64,000 bases of DNA, taken from positions 496,001-560,000 of the forward strand of contig CAWBSM010000003.1 in NCBI GenBank assembly GCA_963791455.1. The letters are read 5' to 3'. Positions within the stretch are counted from its first letter, which is position 1; each line of letters starts with the position of its first letter. The notes beneath the pieces are model-generated. The model did not search any database and was not told where the DNA came from. It worked only from the letters and a program-made list of their open reading frames with translations. The stretch comes from Bog-473 sp963791455. GTDB taxonomy: Bacteria > Actinomycetota > Acidimicrobiia > Acidimicrobiales > RAAP-2. Of the stretch, positions 15,886-24,936 are shown one piece after another. The position numbers and the translations under genes were made by a program.

Positions 15886-16566
15886 TTAAGCGAGCTCGGT
15901 CTCGATGGCCTCCCGCAGTTCCTCGAGGACGAGGCGGCGAGCCCGCCGCTTGGTGCCCGCGTGCGCGGCGCGGTCGACCACGCTCAGGTCCGTGGCAGCC
16001 TCCAGTGCGACGGTTTCGAGCTCGTCGGGCGGCACAACGAGATCGAGCAGCCCGGCCTCCCGCGCCCCATGCGGATCGAACATGATGCCCGTCACCGCGG
16101 CATGGTCGAAGTGCGCCGGGGTGAGGCGGTGTTTGGCGAGCACGATGGCGAACCAGGGGAGTGTGAGACCGATCCTGACCTCGTTGAGCCCTAGCTTGAA
16201 AGGGCCGTCTGCGCCGATGCGCATGTCGGCGGCCATGAGGAGGAAAGCACCGGCGGGGAACGCGTGGCCCGTGCACGCAATGGTGACCGGAGCCGGGAAG
16301 GAGAGGACGCGTTCCGCCAGGGTTGCTCCGAGCCTGAGCAAGGTGACGACATCATCCGTCGGTCCAGAGAGAACCTTGAGGTCGAACCCCGCCGAGAAGT
16401 AGCCGTGCCGGCCGGTCAGCAAGACCACGGTCCCATCCCGTTCCGCCTCGTCGAAGGCCCGATGCAGGGCCTGCAACATCGGGATGGAGAACACGTTGAC
16501 CCTGCCGTCGTCCATCGTGATCGTGCTGACAAGGTCGGTTCGGCTGTAGGTGACGAGCTCTGTCAT
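15886..16566 (-). CDS. Enoyl-CoA hydratase/isomerase family protein (crotonase)
   Basis: A crotonase-fold protein of 226 residues. VVLLTGRHGYFSAGFDLK near residue 50 gives the first oxyanion-hole segment, and ACTGHAFPAGAFLLMAADMR near 95 the second. The two Glu residues of classical hydratases are not clearly present around 95-125, so an isomerase, hydrolase or related activity is possible. Start: ATG at 16566 with GGAGG 7 nt upstream. It is transcribed away from a TetR gene, with a palindromic site between them, and is probably the target of that repressor together with the two genes downstream. Confidence 0.82.
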   Translation of the reverse strand: MTELVTYSRTDLVSTITMDDGRVNVFSIPMLQALHRAFDEAERDGTVVLLTGRHGYFSAGFDLKVLSGPTDDVVTLLRLGATLAERVLSFPAPVTIACTGHAFPAGAFLLMAADMRIGADGPFKLGLNEVRIGLTLPWFAIVLAKHRLTPAHFDHAAVTGIMFDPHGAREAGLLDLVVPPDELETVALEAATDLSVVDRAAHAGTKRRARRLVLEELREAIETELA

Positions 16567-16603
16567 GGTGCGGTGCCTCCGAGCGTTCCGAGCGGGCTAT
16601 GTT

Positions 16604-16629
16604 GAAACAGTGTTCCGAAACAATGTTTC
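16604..16629. promoter_or_regulatory. Candidate TetR operator between the crotonase and TetR genes
   Basis: GAAACA and TGTTTC are inverted repeats at the outer ends. Inside them TGTTCCGAAACA (16611-16622) is a second near-perfect palindrome (10 of 12 positions). The site lies in the 111-nt divergent region, the usual place for a TetR-family autorepressor to control both genes. Confidence 0.6.
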
Positions 16630-16677
16630 TAAATCGGATCCGCCCTGTCAAACGCAGACTCCTGCCTGGCCACGCTG

Positions 16678-17277
16678 ATGCCTCGAACAAAGAAGCGTAC
16701 CCCCGAGCTTCGGGACCGAGTGTTGTCCGTCGCCCTGGACCTATTGGCAGAAGAAGGGGCGAGCGGCCTTACGGCAAGGGCTCTGGCGGCGCGCGCCGGG
16801 ACCTCGGCACCGGCGGTCTACGAGCTGTTCGGGGACAAGTCCGGCGTCATACGGGAGCTCTACTTCGAGGGCTTCCGCCGGCTCGGGTCTCGGCTGACGG
16901 CGTTGCCCGAGACCGCGGACCCGCTGGCAGACCTGTGGGAGCTCGCCACGGCCTACCGCCGGTTCGTCCGGACCAATCGTGAATTGGCCGAGGTCATGTT
17001 CGCGCGGCCCTTTACCGACTTCTCACCTGGCGCCGAGGAGCTCGCCGCCACGGGCTCGGTCCGCGTCCTTATCGTCGGTCGGGTGCGCCGGAGCATCGAC
17101 ACGGGTCGACTCCGCGGTGACGAGACCGATGTCGCGCATGTATTGGTGGCTCTGATCCAGGGCATGGCATTCGCAGAAGCGGCCGGTCGGCTGGGAACCT
17201 CCACCGAATCAGTGGAGCGTCGCTGGCGATTGGCCATCGGCACCCTCTTGAACGGCTTTGGCGCGCAGCGCAGCTGA
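16678..17277 (+). CDS. TetR family transcriptional regulator
   Basis: A typical 199-residue TetR regulator. The N-terminal helix-turn-helix reads ALDLLAEEGASGLTARALAA, then RAGTSAPAVYELFGDKSGVI (residues ~15-60), followed by an all-helical ligand-binding domain. It probably represses the divergent crotonase operon through the palindrome at 16604-16629, with an acyl-CoA or related ligand as inducer (inference from context). The ATG at 16678 gives a normal N-terminus. Confidence 0.9.
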   Translation: MPRTKKRTPELRDRVLSVALDLLAEEGASGLTARALAARAGTSAPAVYELFGDKSGVIRELYFEGFRRLGSRLTALPETADPLADLWELATAYRRFVRTNRELAEVMFARPFTDFSPGAEELAATGSVRVLIVGRVRRSIDTGRLRGDETDVAHVLVALIQGMAFAEAAGRLGTSTESVERRWRLAIGTLLNGFGAQRS

Positions 17278-17435
17278 GTTCCGCTCACCTCGCTGCCGTG
17301 CGTGGCTCAGGAAAGCGACCGCCACGGCTGTCCCTCGACGACGGAGGGCCTGCTGCAACGGAGGTAGCACTACGAGGAGGAGGACCTTCCGATTCCGGAC
17401 GGCTCGCATCGGTCTCTGGCGATTTGATGACCCTG

Positions 17436-17445
17436 ACGTTAACGT
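17436..17445. promoter_or_regulatory. ACGTTAACGT palindrome before the MFS gene
   Basis: A perfect 10-bp palindrome, extended to TGACGTTAACGTTAA, lies 8 nt before the MFS start codon. MerR-family regulators bind palindromes of this kind, including TTNACGTTAACGT-like sites, and a MerR gene follows the MFS gene. The site is so close to the ATG that the transcript leader must be very short or the site must overlap the core promoter. Confidence 0.5.
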
Positions 17446-17452
17446 TAAACTT

Positions 17453-19252
17453 ATGGTGATGAGCACCGCGATCCTGCCCAACGGAAACGGCCGCGTCCTG
17501 CCTGCGACTGACTCCCGCTACCGGTGGATCGCCCTCTCCACGGTGACGCTAGGCACCCTGATGGTCTTCATCAACCAGTCGATCGTCCTCATCTCCCTGC
17601 CGGACATCTTCCGCGGGATCGACCTCAACCCCCTTACCCCCGGCAACACCGGCTACATGCTCTGGATGCTCATGGGCTTCATGGTGGTACTCGCCGTGCT
17701 CGTCGTGACCCTGGGCCGCGTCGGGGACATCTTCGGCCGAGTGAGGATCTTCAACCTTGGCTTTGCCGTGTTCACGATCTTCTCGGTCTTGTTGGCGGTC
17801 ACCTGGCTCACCGGCACCGCGGGTGCCATCTGGCTCATCACCATGCGGATCGGGCAGGGGGTGGGTGGGGCCATGCTCTTCGCCAACTCCTCTGCCATCA
17901 TCACTGACGCCTTCCCTGCCCACCAGCGCGGCCTCGGTCTCGGCATCAACAATGTCGCCGCAATCTCCGGCTCCTTCATCGGACTGGTTCTCGGTGGCCT
18001 GCTGGCTCCGGTGGAGTGGCACCTTGTCTTCTTGATCTCGGTACCCTTCGGTGTACTGGGCACGGCGTGGGCGTACGTCAAGCTCGAGGATCGGGGTCTC
18101 CGCACGCCGGCGAAGATCGACTGGCTGGGCAACATCACCTTCGCCGTCGGCCTGATCCTCATCCTGGTGGGAATCACCTACGGCCTCTTGCCCTACGGAG
18201 GACACACCATGGGGTGGACCAGTCCGGTCGTGATGGCGGAGATCTTCGGGGGCATGGCGATTCTGGTGCTCTTCGGAATAATCGAGACGAAAGTCGCCCA
18301 GCCGATGTTTAACCTGTCGCTCTTTCGGATCCGCGCCTTCACCGCCGGCAACGTGGCCAGTTTCCTCGCGTCGCTGAGCCGAGGCGGCCTGATGTTCATG
18401 CTGATCATCTGGCTGCAGGGGATCTGGCTTCCCCTGCATGGCTACAGCTTCGAGCAGACTCCGCTCTGGGCGGGCATCTATATGATCCCGCTTACCGTCG
18501 GGTTCTTGGCCGCCGGGCCGGTCAGCGGCCTCCTCGCCGACCGCTACGGCGCGCGCCCGTTCGCCACGGGCGGCTTGATCCTCGTGGCGATGACGTTCAT
18601 CGCGCTCGTCCAGCTGCCGGTGAACTTCACCTACGGCGGGTTCGCGGCACTCATCTTCTTGAACTCGGTCGGTATGGGCATGTTCATCGCACCCAACCAG
18701 ACCGGCATCATGAACAGCCTCCCGGCCAACCAGCGGGGCGCTGGCGCCGGCATGGCGGGCACCTTCAACTCCTCGGCGCAGGTCCTCTCCATCGGCATCT
18801 TCTTCTCGCTCATGATCCTGGGGTTGGCGGCCTCGCTGCCCGGCGCGCTGTACCACGGCCTCACCGCACAGGGAGTCAGCCCCGCGGTGGCAACACGGGT
18901 CTCGCACCTGCCGCCGGTCGGAAGTCTCTTCGCGGCATTCCTCGGCTACAACCCGATGCAGGTCCTCTTGGGCCATGCCGAGCTGGCGCGTCTGCCACAG
19001 ACCACCGCGCACTACCTCACCAGCAGGCAGTTTTTCCCCCACCTCATCTCGTCCGCCTTCTCGCGAGGCCTGACCGAGGCCTTCACCTTCGCAGCCGCCG
19101 TGTGCCTGCTCGGTGCCGTGGCGTCGCTCCTACGGGGCGGCAAGTACCACCATGAGGACGAAGTCGTCTTGACCCTTGACCATGATCAGCGCGCCGACTG
19201 GGTGCCTGCTCAGCAGGCGGTGGCCGAGACCGAGCCGTTGCTGGTGGACTGA
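17453..19252 (+). CDS. DHA2-type MFS drug efflux transporter
   Basis: A 599-residue, 14-helix MFS protein of the EmrB/QacA (DHA2) type. Motif A-like sequence GRVGDIFGRVRIFNLG follows the second helix. RIGQGVGGAMLFANSSAIITDAF is the typical motif C/fourth-helix region, and a large extracellular loop sits near the last pair of helices (ALYHGLTAQGVSPAV). It exports hydrophobic compounds using the proton gradient. ATG at 17453 (or 17459) begins the protein; the open frame upstream has no transporter character. The MerR gene starts 1 nt after the stop, so the two are one operon under the MerR regulator. Confidence 0.92.
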   Translation: MVMSTAILPNGNGRVLPATDSRYRWIALSTVTLGTLMVFINQSIVLISLPDIFRGIDLNPLTPGNTGYMLWMLMGFMVVLAVLVVTLGRVGDIFGRVRIFNLGFAVFTIFSVLLAVTWLTGTAGAIWLITMRIGQGVGGAMLFANSSAIITDAFPAHQRGLGLGINNVAAISGSFIGLVLGGLLAPVEWHLVFLISVPFGVLGTAWAYVKLEDRGLRTPAKIDWLGNITFAVGLILILVGITYGLLPYGGHTMGWTSPVVMAEIFGGMAILVLFGIIETKVAQPMFNLSLFRIRAFTAGNVASFLASLSRGGLMFMLIIWLQGIWLPLHGYSFEQTPLWAGIYMIPLTVGFLAAGPVSGLLADRYGARPFATGGLILVAMTFIALVQLPVNFTYGGFAALIFLNSVGMGMFIAPNQTGIMNSLPANQRGAGAGMAGTFNSSAQVLSIGIFFSLMILGLAASLPGALYHGLTAQGVSPAVATRVSHLPPVGSLFAAFLGYNPMQVLLGHAELARLPQTTAHYLTSRQFFPHLISSAFSRGLTEAFTFAAAVCLLGAVASLLRGGKYHHEDEVVLTLDHDQRADWVPAQQAVAETEPLLVD

Positions 19253-19253
19253 C

Positions 19254-19745
19254 ATGGTCGTCTCCACGCAACGCAAGCAAGGCCCCGTCGGTGGGGAAAC
19301 GGCCGACGCTGGCATTCGCATCAGCGACGCGGCGACGCGTGCCGGGGTGTCGGCACGGACCCTGCGGTACTACGAGGAGCTCGGCTTGCTCACACCGTCT
19401 CTCTACACGGCGGGAGGGGAACGCCGTTACACGCTCGACGACCTCGACCATCTGAACCGTATCCTCGAGCTGCGCGAGGTTCTCGGCATGAACCTCGACG
19501 AAATTCGGGAGTTTCTCACGCTCGAGGCTCGGCTCGACGAGCTGCGCGCGTCCTATCGCGCCGCCAAGGGTGCAACCACCAAGAAGGCGCGCGCCGAGCA
19601 GAAGGCGACACTTGAAGAGGCGATGATGGTCAACGAATCGCTCGCGCAGCAGATCAGCACCAAGCTTGCTCGGATGGATGGCTTCCGGACCAAGCTCCTG
19701 GGCGACGCCAGACGTTGCCGCGAGCTCCTGGCCGAGCTGGATTAA
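19254..19745 (+). CDS. MerR family transcriptional regulator
   Basis: Residues ~20-90 form a MerR DNA-binding domain (IRISDAATRAGVSARTLRYY, then EELGLLTPS, and GGERRYTLDDLDHLNRILEL). A long dimerisation helix follows, plus a short C-terminal part rich in Lys and Glu. There is no Cys-rich metal site, so a drug-responsive or autoregulatory type is likely. It starts 1 nt after the MFS stop and probably regulates its own operon at the palindrome 17436-17445. Confidence 0.9.
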   Translation: MVVSTQRKQGPVGGETADAGIRISDAATRAGVSARTLRYYEELGLLTPSLYTAGGERRYTLDDLDHLNRILELREVLGMNLDEIREFLTLEARLDELRASYRAAKGATTKKARAEQKATLEEAMMVNESLAQQISTKLARMDGFRTKLLGDARRCRELLAELD

Positions 19746-19779
19746 CAAGGACCGCAGCGCTGGCTAGATTCAGCGGACA

Positions 19780-20169
19780 GTGGAATTCGACAGCCGTGCC
19801 GCGGCCAACGACGCACTCGTGCGAGCGTTCATGGAGGCATGGGAACGCCGGGACACCGCTTTCATCCTGAAATGCCTCACCGAAGACGCCGTCTACCAGA
19901 GCGTCCCGCTGCACCCAATTGAGGGCAAGGGCGCCGTCGCGGCCTGGGTAAGAGGATTCAGCGGGAAGCCACCGGGACGTCTCGAAGTCCATCACCAGGC
20001 GGCGTCCGGTGATGCCGTAATGAACGAGCGGACAGACGTCATCACCCTCAACGGTCGCACGGTGACCTTGCCGATTTGTGCTGTTTTCGAGATCCACGAT
20101 GGCCGCATCGCGGCGTGGCGTGAGTACCTCGACCTGGCGCCGGCGAGGACGGCGTACGAAGGCACCTAG
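19780..20169 (+). CDS. Limonene-1,2-epoxide hydrolase-like protein
   Basis: A 129-residue NTF2-fold protein that fits the limonene-epoxide hydrolase group. It has MEAWERRDTAFILKCLTEDA, then VMNERTDVI (the R-x-D pair of the catalytic Asp-Arg-Asp triad) and FEIHDGRIAAWREYLDL, where the third acidic residue is expected. The family opens epoxides with water. Physiological substrate unknown. It starts with GTG at 19780, 34 nt after the MerR gene, and is followed by the TfoX-like gene. A generic SnoaL-like role cannot be excluded. Confidence 0.72.
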   Translation: MEFDSRAAANDALVRAFMEAWERRDTAFILKCLTEDAVYQSVPLHPIEGKGAVAAWVRGFSGKPPGRLEVHHQAASGDAVMNERTDVITLNGRTVTLPICAVFEIHDGRIAAWREYLDLAPARTAYEGT

Positions 20170-20202
20170 ATCCGGCTTCGCGGGCTGTCTACGCTTGCCG
20201 AG

Positions 20203-20538
20203 GTGGCCTACGACGAGGACCTCGCGGGACGGATCCGGGCTCTGATTGCCACCGAGCGTGACCTGAGCGAGAAGAAGATGTTCGGTGGTCTCGCCTTCCT
20301 GATCAGAGGCAACATGGCGATCGCGGCCAGCGGCCAGGGTGGGATTTTGGTCCGGGTGGACCCCGGACAGTCGGACGTGCTCGTGGCTACGACCAAGGCG
20401 TCGGTGGCGGTCATGCGGGGGCGGCCCATGTCCGGGTGGCTGCGTGTCGAGCCAGAGTACGTCCGGACACGGCGTCAGCTGACCAAATGGGTCGATCTCG
20501 GCACCGGTTTCGCTCGTTCGTTGCCGGCAAAGCGCTAG
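20203..20538 (+). CDS. TfoX/Sxy N-terminal domain protein
   Basis: A 111-residue stand-alone TfoX N-terminal domain. The family signature KKMFGGLAFLIRGNMAIAA is at residues ~24-42, followed by VRVDPGQSDVL and RPMSGWLRV. In gamma-proteobacteria this domain belongs to a competence regulator. Short actinobacterial versions are common and uncharacterised, so no competence role is claimed. The start is a GTG at 20203. It ends 29 nt before the FUSC gene. Confidence 0.85.
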   Translation: MAYDEDLAGRIRALIATERDLSEKKMFGGLAFLIRGNMAIAASGQGGILVRVDPGQSDVLVATTKASVAVMRGRPMSGWLRVEPEYVRTRRQLTKWVDLGTGFARSLPAKR

Positions 20539-20567
20539 CCGCATACGAACATGACGCGCACGGACAC

Positions 20568-22892
20568 ATGACCGACGCCGCCGCTCCGCCGGCGCCGGCA
20601 AATACTTCTGCGTGGTCCAGGGTTGCCCGATGGCTGCGATCCAAGGATCCCCAGTTCCTCGTGGTCAAACGCTCGGTCCGCGCTGCCGTCGTGATGCCCT
20701 CGGTTTTCGCGCTGGCCCACGGATTGTTCTCGAATGCCCAGGTCGCGCTGTTCGGCGCCTTCGGCTCGTTTGCGCTGTTGCTCCTGGTGGAGTTCACAGG
20801 GCCTCTCCGGACCCGGCTGACCTCCTACCTGGGCCTCTACGTCGTGAGCGGCTTCTTCATCGTGCTCGGGACGGTGGTCTCGAGCGACAAGGTGGCCGCG
20901 GTCGTCGCCATGGGCGTGGTCGGCTTTGCTGTCCTCTTCGCCGGCATTGTGGTTCCCCAGGCGGCCACGGCTTCGACCGCAGCTTTGTTGACGTTCGTCC
21001 TCCCGGTGTCTCTGTCGGCGCCGGCTTCCGCGGTCGGTCCCCGCATAGAGGGCTGGACACTGGCCGCCGCCTTCAGTATCACGGCCTGCCTGGTGGTCTG
21101 GCCGGCTCCGTGGCACGACGATCTCCGTCGACGCCTGGCGGCGGCCATCTCGGCTGTTGCTCGCCTGGCGGACACACGGGCGCGTGGCACATCGGATTCC
21201 GAGGTCCAAGCGGAGGTCACGTCCGAGCTGGTGCGCCTGCGCAACCAGTTCTCCGGGACGCCCTACCCTCCGACGGGGGCTGCATCGGGCGCGGTGGCGC
21301 TTTCCAAGCTCGTGGGCCGAGTCGAGTGGGTTGCCGGCAACATGGCGATGGTGGGCGACGAGCAGTGGGCGACGGAGCCGCTTCCGGCGCGGGCCGTGAC
21401 CGCTGAGGTTGCGGACACGCTTCACCAGACGGCGGCCCTGATCTGTGACCGCGACGCCCACCCCATCGACGATCCGGAGCGCATCGCGGCCGTGCAGGAC
21501 TCGACTCGTCGCCTCGACGGGCTCATCGGCACGGCCCTGCGGGCCGACGTGTCGTCACTCACCGATGCGGTGCCGCGCCCCAAGCCCGCAGAAGGCCGGG
21601 TCGCCAACCGAGAGCCGGAGAAGGACGAGAACCTGGCCGGTGTACTCGATCCGGGGTTCCACGCCCGTGCTCTTGGAATCGCCACGGAGATGGTTGCCGA
21701 CGGCGCGCTCGAGGCAGCAGGCGCCGAGCCCGTCGTGGACCGGCAGGGGGCGATGGGGGACGAGTCCACCGCGCGCGCCTATGCACGGAGGCTCCGCCCC
21801 CACCTCTCCTTTCGCTCCGTGTGGTTCCGCAACGCGCTGCGGGGAGCGACGGGACTCGCCCTCGCCGTGCTGGTGATCGAGCTCATCGACGTCCAGCACG
21901 GCTTCTGGGTGGTTCTCGGCACTCTGTCGGTGCTGCGCTCCAACGCGCTGGGCACCGGGGCCACCGCCGTCCGAGCGGTCGGTGGGACGGCCCTGGGCTT
22001 TGTTGTCGGTTCTGTCATCATGATCGGCGTCTCAGACCACACCGGTCTCCTCTGGGTGCTGTTCCCGCTGGCGGTGCTCGTCTCGGGAATCGCACCGTCA
22101 ATGATCTCCTTTGTCGCCGGTCAGGCCGCTTTCACCACGATGGTGGTGATCCTGTTCAACATCATTGAGCCCACCGGCTGGAAGGTTGGACTGACCCGCG
22201 TCGAGGACGTCGCCATCGGCTGCGGCGTGAGCATCGTGGTGGGGTTCCTGTTCTGGCCGCGCGGCGCGACCGCGGCGATGGGGCGCGCGCTTTCGAATGC
22301 GTTCGTGGCGAGTTCGGGCTATCTGGCGGAGGCGGTGGACCGACTGACCATGACCAGTCGGTTCGTCGACACCGAGTCCGGTTACCAAGCATCGTTCCGT
22401 GCCTACCTCCTGCTCGACGACGCCTTCCGCCAGTACTTCGCCGAACGCGGGGCAAAGGTCGTCTCGATGGAAACCATTGCCCGCCTCTTCACGGGATCGA
22501 ACCGTCTCCGGCTCGACGCATACACTTTGGCCAGCCTCCCGGTGAGCCCACCTGCACCCGCGCGGCCCGAGGTCGAGTCCGTCTCGATCGCCGAGGCGGT
22601 CCTGCGCGACTCGTATGCCTCCACCCATCGCTGGTACCAGCAATTCGCGGAGTTCCTGGCCGAACGGAGTGGGTCGCTCGAGCTTCCCCCTCCCCACGAC
22701 GAGGTGATCCACGGCGTCTTGCGGGACGCGTTCGACGACGTTCGGAGCCAGCAGCGCGACGACCGGGTGCCGACGACGCTGAACATGTTGTGGGCGGACG
22801 AGTTCCTCGAGGACCAGAGGCAGATGCAGTCCGATCTGCTTGCTTCGGCCAACCTCTTCATCCGAGGGAAGCGCCGCGGCAGATTGATCTAG
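20568..22892 (+). CDS. FUSC family membrane protein
   Basis: About 774 residues with two membrane blocks. The N-terminal block is at residues ~40-190 (VVMPSVFALAHGLFSNAQVA onward) and the second at ~420-560 (ATGLALAVLVIELIDVQHGFW; ALGFVVGSVIMIGVSDHTG). Each is followed by a soluble helical region. This is the fusaric acid resistance / aromatic acid exporter-like (FUSC) architecture, associated with efflux of aromatic acids. ATG at 20568 was chosen because the open frame before it overlaps the TfoX-like gene in another phase. No partner periplasmic adaptor is present, as usual in Actinobacteria. Confidence 0.85.
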   Translation: MTDAAAPPAPANTSAWSRVARWLRSKDPQFLVVKRSVRAAVVMPSVFALAHGLFSNAQVALFGAFGSFALLLLVEFTGPLRTRLTSYLGLYVVSGFFIVLGTVVSSDKVAAVVAMGVVGFAVLFAGIVVPQAATASTAALLTFVLPVSLSAPASAVGPRIEGWTLAAAFSITACLVVWPAPWHDDLRRRLAAAISAVARLADTRARGTSDSEVQAEVTSELVRLRNQFSGTPYPPTGAASGAVALSKLVGRVEWVAGNMAMVGDEQWATEPLPARAVTAEVADTLHQTAALICDRDAHPIDDPERIAAVQDSTRRLDGLIGTALRADVSSLTDAVPRPKPAEGRVANREPEKDENLAGVLDPGFHARALGIATEMVADGALEAAGAEPVVDRQGAMGDESTARAYARRLRPHLSFRSVWFRNALRGATGLALAVLVIELIDVQHGFWVVLGTLSVLRSNALGTGATAVRAVGGTALGFVVGSVIMIGVSDHTGLLWVLFPLAVLVSGIAPSMISFVAGQAAFTTMVVILFNIIEPTGWKVGLTRVEDVAIGCGVSIVVGFLFWPRGATAAMGRALSNAFVASSGYLAEAVDRLTMTSRFVDTESGYQASFRAYLLLDDAFRQYFAERGAKVVSMETIARLFTGSNRLRLDAYTLASLPVSPPAPARPEVESVSIAEAVLRDSYASTHRWYQQFAEFLAERSGSLELPPPHDEVIHGVLRDAFDDVRSQQRDDRVPTTLNMLWADEFLEDQRQMQSDLLASANLFIRGKRRGRLI

Positions 22893-22973
22893 TGCCGTTG
22901 CCTTGGAGCGAGTGCTGGTTACAGTGAGGCCCCCCGGCGCCAGCGAGCGCAGAGGTCAGAGAGGTTCGGTTCG

Positions 22974-24803
22974 ATGCGGGTCAGAGGGTTCCGGGGCGGC
23001 CGTCTCGGACTGGTGCACGGATGGAAGATCATCACCGCACTGGCCGCGCTCACGCTGTGCGACACCCTCGTGCTTGCGGTCGACGGCGCGGGTGCGGCGA
23101 CGACGACCACGACGACGGGCGCCGCGGGCGCGCCCGTGACCACGACGACGGTCCCCGGACACGTGGCCAATCAGCCGAACCTGGACGCCCTGACCCCCCA
23201 CATCGAGGCTCTGAGCGGGAGTGGGGTCCAGTACCAGTTCAGCAGCGGCGCATCCTCGGCGGGCCCAGATCCCGGGGTGCCGAGCTTCTTGCACTCGCCT
23301 GGTGGGCCGTACCTCTACGATGCGAAAGGCCGCATCGTGCTGCTCCACGGCACGAACGTCGTTTACAAGCATGCGCCCTTCATCGCCTATCCGGATCCCG
23401 GCCAGCCGTGGAACTTCAGTGCGTCTGATGCGGCGAGGATGCGGAGTCTGGGTTTCAATGTGGTGCGCCTCGGCATTGAATGGCAGGCGCTCGAACCGGG
23501 TTCGGGTGGTCCCAACCAGCCCAAGGTCTGCGCGCCCGGAGCCCCGGGAAACCCACATGAGTTCAACCGCACGGTGGCCGAGCGTTACCTGGCGCACGTG
23601 GCCGCAACGGTCAACCTGCTGGGCCGCTACGGGATCTACACCCTCCTCGACATGCACCAGGACGTCTACAACACGAACTTCCGCGGTGAGGGAGCGCCCA
23701 ACTGGGCCGTGTGCACCGACGACCTGCCGATCGTGCCGAGCGGGGGCCGGTGGTCCAACAACTATGCGAACCCCGAGCTGCAAACCGCCATCGAGCACTT
23801 CTGGGCCAACGATGTGGTGGGAGATCTCCAGGGAAACTTCGACCTCGTGTGGGCCACCGTGGCCGATTACTTCAAGAACGATCGCTGGGTCGTTGGCTAC
23901 GACCCGTTCAACGAGCCCTTCTCTACGGAGACCCAGGTGGCGTCGCAGTCGACCTTCACGGGTCAGCTCGAGTGCTTCTACACGGGAAAGGACCACACCG
24001 GTTTCCTCGCCAACGGTGCCACCCCGCTGGTGTGCCCGTCGGACGTGCCGAACGACGGCGTCGTTCCCGCGATCCAGGCCGTCGATCACAACCACCTGAT
24101 CTTCGTGGAGCCGGACATCTACTGGCTCGCAGGTGGGAACATTCCGTCTCAGCTCGGCCCGATGCCCTTTCAGCGCCTTGTCTTCAACTTCCACGTCTAC
24201 TGCGGCGACCGCAGCCCGATCACCGGCAATCCCACAAACCTGCTTCGTTGCCTGCAGTCCGAGGAGACGTCGGCCGCCGAACAGGACGTCACGCGACTGT
24301 CGATGAGCTCGGCGTCCCAGTCGAGCGGACCGGCCATCTTCATGAGCGAATTCGGCGCGACGACGAGCACGTCCCTCGTCGGGTTCGATGCCGAATGGGC
24401 CGGGCTGGACCAGCTGGGGTGGGCCTACTGGGCCTGGAAGTACTATGACGATCCGACCGGCTCATCGGCCGAGGGTCTCGTCCAACCCGACGGGAATTAC
24501 ACCCCGATCGTGACGGTTCTGTCGCGAACGTATCCACAGGAGGTGGCGGGCGACCCCAACTCGATCCTGTTCAACCCCTTCACGGGTGCATTCAACATGG
24601 TCTATGCGCCAACGCTCTCCTCACAAGGGGCGACGAACATCGTCATCCCGGCGGCGCAGCATTATCCCAACGGGTGGTGCGCGGCGGTCAAGGGCGCGCG
24701 TATCACCTCGCAACCCGGGGCCACCGATCTCACCATCCGCACGAACGGTCACCCGGAGCAGGTCTATGTCTCCGTGACGGCGGGGGGGTGCCCGTCCGGC
24801 TGA
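22974..24803 (+). CDS. Secreted GH5 glycoside hydrolase, endoglycoceramidase-like
   Basis: 609 residues. A signal peptide (basic start, then IITALAALTLCDTLVLAVDGA) leads into a Thr-rich linker with runs of TTTTTT. The GH5 barrel contains LLHGTNVVYKHAPF, LLDMHQDVYN and GEGAPNWAVC. YDPFNEPF near residue 307 holds the acid/base Glu, and FMSEFGATT near 459 the nucleophile Glu. The HQDVYN and GEGAP segments are typical of the endoglycoceramidase-related clade, suggesting a glycolipid or beta-glycoside substrate. A C-terminal beta domain (~490-609) follows. It acts outside the cell. It stands alone, 81 nt after the FUSC gene. Confidence 0.85.
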   Translation: MRVRGFRGGRLGLVHGWKIITALAALTLCDTLVLAVDGAGAATTTTTTGAAGAPVTTTTVPGHVANQPNLDALTPHIEALSGSGVQYQFSSGASSAGPDPGVPSFLHSPGGPYLYDAKGRIVLLHGTNVVYKHAPFIAYPDPGQPWNFSASDAARMRSLGFNVVRLGIEWQALEPGSGGPNQPKVCAPGAPGNPHEFNRTVAERYLAHVAATVNLLGRYGIYTLLDMHQDVYNTNFRGEGAPNWAVCTDDLPIVPSGGRWSNNYANPELQTAIEHFWANDVVGDLQGNFDLVWATVADYFKNDRWVVGYDPFNEPFSTETQVASQSTFTGQLECFYTGKDHTGFLANGATPLVCPSDVPNDGVVPAIQAVDHNHLIFVEPDIYWLAGGNIPSQLGPMPFQRLVFNFHVYCGDRSPITGNPTNLLRCLQSEETSAAEQDVTRLSMSSASQSSGPAIFMSEFGATTSTSLVGFDAEWAGLDQLGWAYWAWKYYDDPTGSSAEGLVQPDGNYTPIVTVLSRTYPQEVAGDPNSILFNPFTGAFNMVYAPTLSSQGATNIVIPAAQHYPNGWCAAVKGARITSQPGATDLTIRTNGHPEQVYVSVTAGGCPSG

Positions 24804-24936
24804 GCCCGCCGACACAATCACCTGGCGTACTCGATCCAGCGCAACGTCCTGAGTCGCCAGCCGCACGCGATAGATACGAGCGATCGGAACATCCCTAAAC
24901 CGCAATCGAACAAGAACAGGTTTTAATCCATCCGTG

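Noticed and set aside
17549..19042. Long open frame antisense to the MFS transporter gene (497 codons)
   Set aside because: It is a shadow of the third-position GC bias; its protein is highly charged with no family resemblance, while the + strand encodes a clear MFS protein.
20203..20538. Competence regulator function for the TfoX-like gene
   Set aside because: Only the N-terminal domain is present and no competence genes are nearby; short actinobacterial versions are uncharacterised.
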